From CAMQRS01 sp964370065 (GTDB lineage: Bacteria > Bacillota_I > Bacilli_A > Erysipelotrichales > Erysipelotrichaceae): 25,233 nucleotides of DNA. Below, one piece after another: positions 7,302 through 13,630 of this stretch; the first letter of the stretch is position 1; the number at the start of each line of letters is the position of its first letter. Below the pieces are notes generated by a model. That model was not told where the DNA came from, searched no databases, and was given only the letters and a program-made list of their open reading frames with translations. The stretch covers positions 1 through 25,233 of the forward strand of contig CAYJGK010000024.1 in the NCBI GenBank assembly GCA_964370065.1, given 5' to 3'. Position numbers and translations under genes: made by a program.

Positions 7302-7889
7302 TTATTTTACCAAATATGCACTTTCTTCTTTTAAATATTCTGGTGTTAAAGTATGTACATTATCGACTTTTAACCAATTTGATCGTAATTGTTTAAAATG
7401 ATTTGCAAAATCGATAGTTTGCACTTGTAATTGCATTAAATCTACATCTCCTACTAGGTTTGTTAATGGTTTTGCTTGCACATCTTCAATTGTTTGGATG
7501 CTTTCTTCTATACAAGCACCATTTTCATAATGACCATAATAAACGCGATTACTTCTTGCATCTAAAATAACATGACAATTTTGAACACCTGCATATAAAG
7601 CAAGTGTAGAAATCGTATATAAATTTATCGCTTTTCGTGTACATAATACTTTTGCAATACTCATAGCAATCCGAATACCTGTATAACTTCCAGGGCCCTT
7701 TGTAATGACTACTTCATCTAAATCATCAGGTAACCAATGTAAGGTATTCATCAGTTTAATTAATTCAATAAAAATAGTTTCTGACTGTTTCTTCCATGCT
7801 TGTGCCACATATTGGGCTTTTATTTCATTATTTTCTAATAACACTAACACCAAGTGTCTATGTGATGTATCCATACATAAGGTTTTCAT
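7302..7889 (-). CDS. tsaB: t6A biosynthesis protein TsaB
   Basis: A non-catalytic ASKHA-fold partner that binds TsaD and TsaE to form the bacterial t6A complex. At 195 residues it is slightly shorter than many homologues (about 220-230). The N-terminus reads MKTLCMDTSHRHLVLVLLEN. The diagnostic segment is TKGPGSYTGIRIAMSIAK at about 64-81, followed by the STLALYAG helix. It lacks the metal ligands of TsaD, as expected. Its ATG overlaps the tsaE stop (TAATG), and rimI starts 1 base after its own stop, so the three are translationally linked. Confidence 0.93.
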   Translation of the reverse strand: MKTLCMDTSHRHLVLVLLENNEIKAQYVAQAWKKQSETIFIELIKLMNTLHWLPDDLDEVVITKGPGSYTGIRIAMSIAKVLCTRKAINLYTISTLALYAGVQNCHVILDARSNRVYYGHYENGACIEESIQTIEDVQAKPLTNLVGDVDLMQLQVQTIDFANHFKQLRSNWLKVDNVHTLTPEYLKEESAYLVK

Positions 7890-8326
7890 TATAGTACCTC
7901 CAATACTTTTTCATATGCGCAACCTACAGCTTCTATTTTAAATATTCTTGTTTCACCATCTAATTGAATATGGATGTGTAGTCTTTCCTTCGGCAATGCA
8001 TACTCAATAAAATCAAACCATTCTACAACACAAATTGCATCTTCTTCAAATACTTCATCAAACCCTAAATCCTGTACCAAACCTTCTAAACGATAGGCAT
8101 CGATATGATGCAATGTAATATCTTCTTCATATGATTTTAAGATTGTAAAGGTAGGACTTGTAATCGTTGCCTGTATCCCTAATGCTTTCGCTAATCCTTT
8201 TGTGAAAGTTGTTTTTCCTGCTCCTAAATCACCGCTCATTGTAATTAAGAAAGGTGTCGTCATGTGACGTGCTATCTTACTTGCCAACTCATTCGTTTGT
8301 GCTAAATCATGCACTCTTATTTCCAT
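7889..8326 (-). CDS. tsaE: t6A biosynthesis ATPase TsaE
   Basis: The ATPase that resets or activates the TsaB-TsaD complex in t6A synthesis. 145 residues, typical. Walker A is SGDLGAGKTT (31-40). The switch-like SPTFTILKSYEE and the HHIDAYRLEG.DLGFDEVF stretch are the TsaE signature, and VVEWFDFIEYALP is the Walker B-like and Trp-containing motif. The ATG at 8326 is preceded by AGAGGTAC. It begins 24 bases after the DUF402 gene and overlaps tsaB by one base. TsaC/Sua5, the other enzyme needed for the pathway, is not in the window. Confidence 0.95.
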   Translation of the reverse strand: MEIRVHDLAQTNELASKIARHMTTPFLITMSGDLGAGKTTFTKGLAKALGIQATITSPTFTILKSYEEDITLHHIDAYRLEGLVQDLGFDEVFEEDAICVVEWFDFIEYALPKERLHIHIQLDGETRIFKIEAVGCAYEKVLEVL

Positions 8327-8350
8327 GTATTGTACCTCTACTTTTCTGTG

Positions 8351-8884
8351 TTAATGTTCTTTTAGATAATGCAAATATTTTTGGTATAACACCTTAATTT
8401 CATAATGATCAAAAGGCGAATTTTGTAATGTTATATGTCTAAGTAGTTTATCCATTTCTTTCGCTATCACAGCTTTTAATTCTTCGCTATAATTCATTTC
8501 TTGGGCATGTTGTATATACTCATCTTCATCCAATATTGTGCATTCCCATTTGGGATTAATTTTTACATCTAAATCATAATCTATATTTTTTAAAGCTTCT
8601 TCATCATAAACGCTAGGACTTGCAATATTACAATAGTAATGAATACCTGTTTTACGAATCATACAAATAACGTTATACCAGCGATCTGGATAAAAGAAAC
8701 AGATTGCTGGTTCTCTAGTAATCCATCTTCTTCCATCACTTTCAATCACCCACGAACGATCGGTTATCGCAACAATTCTTTGCGCGTTAGATTCAATCAC
8801 AAAACCTTGGGCCCAAGTACGGTGCAAGCTATGATCGTGTTTGAAACTTTGTATATATATATTGTCTTTAATTTTTGGCAGCAT
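8351..8884 (-). CDS. DUF402 nucleoside tri-/diphosphatase, Ntdp family
   Basis: A 177-residue DUF402 protein. The family includes Staphylococcus Ntdp, which hydrolyses nucleoside tri- and diphosphates. Visible family features: WAQGFVIESNAQRIVAITDR, EPAICFFYPDRWYNVICMI, then HYYCNIASPSVYDEEALKNIDYDLDVK, where the Tyr, Asn and Asp residues build the metal/phosphate site, followed by DEDEYIQHAQEMNYSEE. It is first in the operon with tsaE-tsaB-rimI-tsaD and starts at ATG 8884 after GAGGTGATACA. An extended -10 promoter lies just upstream. A link between nucleotide hydrolysis and t6A synthesis is only suggested by the gene order. Confidence 0.85.
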   Translation of the reverse strand: MLPKIKDNIYIQSFKHDHSLHRTWAQGFVIESNAQRIVAITDRSWVIESDGRRWITREPAICFFYPDRWYNVICMIRKTGIHYYCNIASPSVYDEEALKNIDYDLDVKINPKWECTILDEDEYIQHAQEMNYSEELKAVIAKEMDKLLRHITLQNSPFDHYEIKVLYQKYLHYLKEH

Positions 8885-8904
8885 TGTATCACCTCAGTTT
8901 TTAT

Positions 8905-8913
8905 ATTATACCA
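8905..8913 (-). promoter_or_regulatory. Extended -10 promoter of the DUF402-tsa operon
   Basis: On the minus strand TGG plus TATAAT, a perfect extended -10, ends 20 bases before the ATG. No convincing -35 hexamer stands at the proper distance. Confidence 0.6.
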
Positions 8914-8956
8914 AATATTACAAAATACTTCACTATATTTAATCAAGAGTACATAT

Positions 8957-8987
8957 AAAAAAAGGCACCATACTTAACGTATGGTGC
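8957..8987 (-). terminator. Strong intrinsic terminator of the candidate structured RNA
   Basis: On the minus strand GCACCATAC pairs perfectly with GTATGGTGC (8979-8987 with 8965-8973) around a 5-base loop, followed by C and seven T residues. No gene stop lies close upstream; the nearest coding end is at 9442. Confidence 0.85.
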
Positions 8988-9385
8988 AATAGAAGCAGTA
9001 TGCCCTAAATACTACTTCAATGTATTAATGATATTATAGTGTATTAATACATGCTTTTTCTTTGTAATAAGAATAAAATTCATCACATCATATTCTTTTA
9101 CATTTGTCTAATGTTTAGATTGCCTGCGTCCATCAACACCTATTATCTGTTTGATGGAAGTATATCCCTTATATACTACTATTCTTAAACTTACACAATT
9201 CTTAACTAAAATAAGGCCCTTAACTTATTTTAATTAATCAAAATACAAACTTCCCTCCTTTACTCTCTTATATTGAGAACAAGAACGGATAAGCCCTTTA
9301 AGTGGCAAAAGAAAAATTTCCCCACTATTATCTATTCTATGCTCTACAATAAACTGTGAACCTCTTCACATGTATATTGTAGCAA
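8957..9385 (-). ncRNA. Candidate large structured noncoding RNA, family not recognised
   Basis: This fills most of the 557-base gap between the MATE gene and DUF402. There is no credible ORF on either strand. On the minus strand, in transcript order, stems are: CTACAATA/TATTGTAG (8 bp, 9375-9382 with 9344-9351) enclosing TGTGAA-GAGG-TTCACA; GATAA/TTATC enclosing GTGG/CCAC (9328-9332 with 9288-9292); AAAATAAG/CTTATTTT (9224-9231 with 9208-9215); AGTATAT/ATATACT (9171-9177 with 9159-9165); TCCATCAA/TTGATGGA (9151-9158 with 9129-9136); AAGAATA/TATTCTT (9091-9097 with 9069-9075); TGTATTAAT/ATTAATACA (9043-9051 with 9021-9029); a 10-bp stem with one U-G pair (9009-9018 with 8992-9001); then the terminator. 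TTAAAGGGC, TTAAGGGC, ATAAGGGA and TTAGGGC recur in loops. It lacks the signatures of RNase P RNA, tmRNA and SRP RNA, and I see no 6S-like single rod. Confidence 0.6.
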
Positions 9386-9402
9386 GTAAAGACTTGTAAA
9401 TA

Positions 9403-9435
9403 CTATCACTTTCTTGTAATTTCTATCACTTTCTT
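9403..9435 (-). repeat. Tandem direct repeat upstream of the structured RNA
   Basis: AAGAAAGTGATAG (minus strand) occurs twice, exactly 20 bases apart (9423-9435 and 9403-9415). The following bases are also similar (AAATTACAA and TATTTACAA). It lies just before the predicted 5' end of the RNA, where a promoter or activator sites would be. Confidence 0.6.
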
Positions 9436-9441
9436 CACATT

Positions 9442-10764
9442 TTACACATTTTTATCTCTTTTTTTTAATAAATATAAGCCAATTAAGAAAGCCATTAATT
9501 CCGCAAAAGGGACACTCAACCAAATTCCAGATAAGCCCAACCAATTCGGTAATATGATAATTGCAAAGGAAACAAAAAGGCAACCTCTACTAGCTGCAAC
9601 GATGACTGACTGTAACCCTTTCCCAATAAATGTAAAGTATCCCGAAAACAAAATATTGATACCTGAAAACAAAAAGGCAAACGAGTATAGTTGAGAACCT
9701 TTTTTTGCTAGCATAATCACTTGTTCGCTATCCTTTATAAATATGGATACTAACTGTTCTCCAAAACAAAATAATAAGATAAAAACAAATAAACTAATCA
9801 CACCATTTGTGGTATAGGCTAAATGCATAATTTTATGCACTCTATTGTATTGTGCACTCCCATAATTATAACTGACAATTGGTCCAATTCCATCGGAAAT
9901 ACCAAACAGCATTAACGCCCCTAATGTTCCAATATAATTAATCGCACTAAATGCACTTACGCCAATTGAGCCAACTAACTGCATTAATGATACATTGAAC
10001 AAAAAAGCAGTTAAGGCGATAGAAAAGGAATTGACACCTTCTGATGAACCATTATATAAAACAGGCAAGATGCATTTTTTATCAAAGGTTCCACACCCAA
10101 TATGTAATATATTTTTTGAGTTAAACATTGGACTCGCAACTACGATTAAAGAAACGCTATAAGCAATTCCCGTAGCTAAAGCTGCTCCTTTAATACCTAA
10201 TTGAAGGTGTGCTAGAAAAAAATAATCCAATACAATATTAACCACTAAACTTAAAGTAGAACCGATTAAGTAAAAATGTGGTTTTCCAATAATTCGATTT
10301 AAAAATCCAAAGTAAAAACTAACACACATAGGAATTGCGAAAAATGATAGATAAAAAATATAAGTACTTACTTGTTCTAAAAGAATCGCATCTGCCCCTA
10401 ATAGCATTGCTATTTCTTTATTCCAAGTTATTGCTACTAATGTGATAAGTGCTGCACAGGCAATAATAATATATAAAAATGTTTGAAAACAATCTTTTGC
10501 TTGCTTGGCATGATGCATCCCTAGTTTGATGCCTACATGGCTTTGACTCCCGATACTAATAATCATACTCAATCCGATAATTACTTGTAGAAAAGGACTC
10601 GCAATATTGACACTTGCCATCCCTTCATTGCCTACAAAGTTACCTACAAAGATCCCATCAATGACTCCTTGCATTCCTGTAATGACCATAGCTAATAAGG
10701 CAGGAATACAATACTGCAGAAATAAACTGCCTATTTTATTTGTAACTAAATTATTTTGATTCAT
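9442..10764 (-). CDS. MATE-family multidrug/sodium antiporter (MepA-like)
   Basis: A 440-residue integral membrane exporter with about 12 transmembrane helices in two related halves. The N-terminus (NKIGSLFLQYCIPALLAMVITGMQGVIDGIFVGNFVGNEGMASVNIASP) is the typical MATE first-helix region. The second half contains FSAINYIGTLGALMLFGISDGIGPIVSYNYGS, the repeated G.gPivsyNyGa motif. MATE proteins export cationic drugs or metabolites using a sodium or proton gradient; the substrate here is unknown. ATG 10764 follows GAGGGAGAAC. It has its own promoter just past the terminator of the AraC-type regulator gene, which is a natural candidate to control it. No terminator is visible between its stop and the structured RNA. 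Confidence 0.9.
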   Translation of the reverse strand: MNQNNLVTNKIGSLFLQYCIPALLAMVITGMQGVIDGIFVGNFVGNEGMASVNIASPFLQVIIGLSMIISIGSQSHVGIKLGMHHAKQAKDCFQTFLYIIIACAALITLVAITWNKEIAMLLGADAILLEQVSTYIFYLSFFAIPMCVSFYFGFLNRIIGKPHFYLIGSTLSLVVNIVLDYFFLAHLQLGIKGAALATGIAYSVSLIVVASPMFNSKNILHIGCGTFDKKCILPVLYNGSSEGVNSFSIALTAFLFNVSLMQLVGSIGVSAFSAINYIGTLGALMLFGISDGIGPIVSYNYGSAQYNRVHKIMHLAYTTNGVISLFVFILLFCFGEQLVSIFIKDSEQVIMLAKKGSQLYSFAFLFSGINILFSGYFTFIGKGLQSVIVAASRGCLFVSFAIIILPNWLGLSGIWLSVPFAELMAFLIGLYLLKKRDKNV

Positions 10765-10787
10765 GTTCTCCCTCTTTAACTTGTTTA

Positions 10788-10815
10788 ATTATGAGTGATA
10801 TATGTAAAAAGTCAA
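10788..10815 (-). promoter_or_regulatory. Promoter of the MATE gene
   Basis: On the minus strand -35 TTGACT (10810-10815), a 16-base spacer and -10 CATAAT (10788-10793). The -35 directly follows the T-tract of the upstream terminator. Confidence 0.6.
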
Positions 10816-10816
10816 G

Positions 10817-10848
10817 AAAAAAAGCTAGCTCCTTAATACCACTAGCTT
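10817..10848 (-). terminator. Terminator of the Trx-AAC(3)-AraC operon
   Basis: On the minus strand AAGCTAG (10842-10848) pairs with CTAGCTT (10822-10828) around a 13-base loop, followed by T residues. The stem begins within the stop codon of the AraC-type gene. Confidence 0.75.
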
Positions 10849-12307
10849 AATCGATTAAATTTTTATATTCACTTGGTGTTAAACCAATATTCTTTTTAAA
10901 TGCTTTCGCAAAATAACTAGCAGAAGTATAACCAACTAATGCAGCAACTTCCTTAAATGCTTTTCCCTCTTTTATTAAATTCTTCGCTTTCTTAATTCGA
11001 ATATCATTTAGCACTTCACTAAATGTTTGATTTGAATTTTTACTGAATAATTTACTCAAATAAGAGGAAGTAATATTCAGTTGTTCTGCAACTTGAATTA
11101 AAGTAATCGTTTGATCCATGTATTTCGCATTCATTATTTTAAGTGCTCTACGATAAATCGTATTGTATTTTAAATAATCATTAGCCACTACAATTTTTCT
11201 AAATGTAAAATATACTTTTGTGAATTGCACAAATAAATCTTGAAAATTTTCTAATGGAATGGACGAATTAATATACAAATAATTCGCTTCCACATCCATT
11301 CCAAATTGCTCATTTAATTGCTTGGCTGCTTCATCTATAAAAGAATTTACTTTAGAATGAATATCATTTGTTGATAAATAAGGAATAAAATGAATAATTA
11401 GCTGTTCCACCGCTTTTTTCTCTTCTCTAAGTGTAGAGTGGATAAATCCACGCACAATTAGACCTATATCAAACACCTGCTCTTCTTTTTCAATAGCTAA
11501 CGGATAAGTGGATACATGATTGATTGCTTGGTATAGCGCTTCTTCATACGATACATGCAATTCATGAGCGTCTTTTATCCTTCTCCCAAAGTATATTTTA
11601 TGATTGCTTAATTCACTAAGTTGTTTATATAACTTCGTATGTTCATCATAAAAAGAAATAAAGTTGGAAAATACAAAAACAACCGTTCTCCCGTCCATTT
11701 CCTTTTCAATAAAAGTGTAGCCTAAATCATCCAGTTCACAAAGAACTCTTGTTTTTTCACCTACAATAATCATCGCAAATCCTATCTTCATTTTAATGCG
11801 TAAGACACGTAGTACATTTTGGATTAAAATTTCATCTTGCATTACAAGAATCAAATAAAATAAACGCTCTATTATTTCTTTATTCATTAAACTTAGTTGA
11901 TTGACTAGCATATTCTTTTGTTGGTTTTCATTGCGGATTTGTTTCAATGTCTGAATAGCCTCAATCATTAAATTTTGCATTTCTTGAAACTGTACTTCAT
12001 CAACGAAATATTTATTGACTTTCAATTGATATACTTGGTGTATTGTTTCAAGCCTTGTATCTTTACTTTTCACATAACAAACAGTTGGATATTGTTTAAC
12101 ATCCTTGATAAAATCATAATGCTCCGTTGTTAATTCATCACTTCCCACTAAAATAATATCTGGATGATGTTCGTTAAAAATATGTCGCGCTTCATTTAAA
12201 CTATGACAAGCATATACATATTCAAAGCCAAGCCCTAGTGTAAAACACATTTCACGATATGACTTTAATTTTTCCGGATTAGTGGATGTGATTAAGATGT
12301 TATACAC
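10847..12307 (-). CDS. AraC-type regulator with degenerate receiver domain (YesN-like)
   Basis: A 486-residue regulator. Residues 1-120 resemble a response-regulator receiver (MYNILITSTNPEKL, PDIILVGSDELTTEHYDFI, FVDEVQFQEMQNLMIEAI), but the paired acidic residues after the first strand are absent (TS instead of DD). The phosphorylation site is unclear: a G-S stands before the only Asp nearby. The middle (about 125-380) is helical with no domain I recognise. Residues 385-486 form two AraC helix-turn-helices: LIQVAEQLNITSSYLSKLFSK and FKEVAALVGYTSASYFAKAFKK, ending LTPSEYKN. No histidine kinase is next to it. It follows the AAC(3) gene by 18 bases and precedes the MATE gene, so it may regulate either. 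Signal input probably does not use normal phosphorylation. Confidence 0.88.
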   Translation of the reverse strand: MYNILITSTNPEKLKSYREMCFTLGLGFEYVYACHSLNEARHIFNEHHPDIILVGSDELTTEHYDFIKDVKQYPTVCYVKSKDTRLETIHQVYQLKVNKYFVDEVQFQEMQNLMIEAIQTLKQIRNENQQKNMLVNQLSLMNKEIIERLFYLILVMQDEILIQNVLRVLRIKMKIGFAMIIVGEKTRVLCELDDLGYTFIEKEMDGRTVVFVFSNFISFYDEHTKLYKQLSELSNHKIYFGRRIKDAHELHVSYEEALYQAINHVSTYPLAIEKEEQVFDIGLIVRGFIHSTLREEKKAVEQLIIHFIPYLSTNDIHSKVNSFIDEAAKQLNEQFGMDVEANYLYINSSIPLENFQDLFVQFTKVYFTFRKIVVANDYLKYNTIYRRALKIMNAKYMDQTITLIQVAEQLNITSSYLSKLFSKNSNQTFSEVLNDIRIKKAKNLIKEGKAFKEVAALVGYTSASYFAKAFKKNIGLTPSEYKNLID

Positions 12308-12325
12308 TATAAACGCCCCCTTTTA

Positions 12326-13129
12326 TTAGGAAGAATAAAAATACCCCTGTGCTAATTGGCAAGCTTCCTTAGCAGAAAATAAACAACAGCTGTTTGGTCC
12401 AATGAATTCTTCATTGACTATATTTCTTTCTTCCATCATTACTTTAATTATTTCTACACCCTGTATTATGTGCTCATAATCTAAAATATGTACCCACTCT
12501 TTTTTTCCATTTGTATCAATCGGTGTGCATACAACTTTTACTGCATTTTTATTGCTCATACTACTCGCATATTTAAATATGTCGCAAGCACTATATGAAA
12601 TGCCCAGTAATAAAACATATCCTTTCATCTGAATTAATTTATCTAAAAAAGATTCCTTTCCTAATGGAAAATGCAAAGGATGTTGATCGCATATTAGTTT
12701 TGCATATTTACCCCATGCTACACAAGAATGAGTAGGATGGTTAGAGCGATAAACAGCATCGTTTTTCATCAATTGTTCAGCGAATTCATTATTTGCTGGA
12801 CTTCTTTTTTTATGAAAAGGCAGCATACTCTCCCTTAATTCGTGATACATATCTCTTTCGAATTGGTATTCATCATTACAAGCGGGATCCACTAGCATAG
12901 AAAAAGCAGACGTAATTAATGTCCCTTCATAACCTATTACTTCTTGCAATGCTTCAATTACACTTTGGTATCCTCCGTTTACATACGAACGTGACAATAA
13001 ATCAGCTTGCACATAAAGAATCATTCCTTTATACAAACCCATTCGTTTAAAGCTAGTAATGAGGTCATCTTTGACAATGACATCAAACACATTTTTTACT
13101 CTTTTATTAACCCCATCTTGATTAACCAT
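12326..13129 (-). CDS. AAC(3)-family N-acetyltransferase (Antibiotic_NAT)
   Basis: About 267 residues of the aminoglycoside 3-N-acetyltransferase fold. Motifs: VIGYEGTLITSAFS near the N-terminus, then VYRSNHPTHSCVAWG, whose H..H pair is the family hallmark (catalytic His), then PLGKESFLDKLIQMKGYVLLLG. Family members use acetyl-CoA, but many chromosomal ones (for example YokD) have no proven aminoglycoside activity, so resistance is not claimed. The first in-frame ATG, at 13138, touches the GAGGG motif with no spacing. The ATG at 13129 has 9 bases and is preferred; a GTG further in is also possible. The gene starts inside the end of the thioredoxin-like gene (34-43 base overlap), an unusually long overlap that implies coupling. 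The extra N-terminal 20 residues are not family-typical. Confidence 0.82.
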   Translation of the reverse strand: MVNQDGVNKRVKNVFDVIVKDDLITSFKRMGLYKGMILYVQADLLSRSYVNGGYQSVIEALQEVIGYEGTLITSAFSMLVDPACNDEYQFERDMYHELRESMLPFHKKRSPANNEFAEQLMKNDAVYRSNHPTHSCVAWGKYAKLICDQHPLHFPLGKESFLDKLIQMKGYVLLLGISYSACDIFKYASSMSNKNAVKVVCTPIDTNGKKEWVHILDYEHIIQGVEIIKVMMEERNIVNEEFIGPNSCCLFSAKEACQLAQGYFYSS

Positions 13130-13509
13130 GCTTCCCATCCCTCTGCATCTTTCGTGTATTCATAAATACTTTGTGGATATACTTTTCCTTCTAATATATA
13201 AAATACTGCTGGCCATGTTGTATAGGAACCTAATGCAATATTTAATTGATCGATTTCACTATTTGATAATTGACTATAATCAATTGAATCGATTTCTATA
13301 TTATGTTCTTCTAGTAATGGTGTAGCATCTACTACAAATTCATCACATGAATAACAGTTTGTATTAGTTATCACAACTAGAAAAGATTGCGATTTATTTA
13401 CTTTATCAATGACTTTATTTACTGATGTAGCAGTGAATTGAGAAGCATCTTTACTTTGACAACCAACCAATACGCATAACATTACAAAAATAACAAATAT
13501 TTTTCTCAT
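13096..13509 (-). CDS. Thioredoxin-fold lipoprotein
   Basis: 137 residues. The N-terminus is a lipoprotein signal (MRKIFVIFVMLCVLVGC, lipidated Cys at 17), placing it on the outer face of the membrane. The mature part shows thioredoxin features: SFLVVITNTNCYSCDEF with the CxxC at C52 and C55, and the cis-Pro motif TTWPAVFYI (Pro100). The likely role is extracytoplasmic thiol-disulfide chemistry, or it is a bacteriocin-type accessory (PedC/BrcD-like); the partner is unknown. ATG 13509 follows AGGAGAATTTT. A promoter stands at 13531-13560. It heads a three-gene operon with the AAC(3) and AraC-type genes, a grouping I have not seen described. Confidence 0.85.
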   Translation of the reverse strand: MRKIFVIFVMLCVLVGCQSKDASQFTATSVNKVIDKVNKSQSFLVVITNTNCYSCDEFVVDATPLLEEHNIEIDSIDYSQLSNSEIDQLNIALGSYTTWPAVFYILEGKVYPQSIYEYTKDAEGWEAWLIKMGLIKE

Positions 13510-13530
13510 AAAATTCTCCTATTTATGAAT

Positions 13531-13560
13531 ATTATACAACATTAAACCTTATAAATTCAA
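13531..13560 (-). promoter_or_regulatory. Promoter of the Trx-AAC(3)-AraC operon
   Basis: On the minus strand -35 TTGAAT (13555-13560), an 18-base spacer and consensus -10 TATAAT (13531-13536), about 22 bases before the ATG. Confidence 0.75.
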
Positions 13561-13571
13561 TGTATTTCACA

Positions 13572-13608
13572 CACACTATTTTCTTTATTGAAAAGAGTGT
13601 GCTAAAAT
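13572..13608 (+). promoter_or_regulatory. Promoter and long inverted repeat before the M32 peptidase
   Basis: CACACTATTTTC (13572-13583) and GAAAAGAGTGTG (13590-13601) form an inverted repeat of 11 out of 12 positions around TTTATT. An extended -10 (TGC plus TAAAAT at 13603-13608) follows immediately, its TG being the last bases of the repeat. A repressor bound here would block the promoter. The palindrome is placed like an operator and has no T-tract, so it is not a terminator. Confidence 0.55.
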
Positions 13609-13630
13609 TAATAGAAGAAAAGAGGTAATT

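Noticed and set aside
8957..9385. Assignment of the structured gap as RNase P RNA, tmRNA, SRP RNA or 6S RNA
   Set aside because: The conserved core sequences of the first three are absent, and the chain of separate hairpins is unlike the single long rod of 6S RNA.
12326..13129. Aminoglycoside resistance gene
   Set aside because: The fold and His motif are right, but many family members lack this activity, so only the family is reported.
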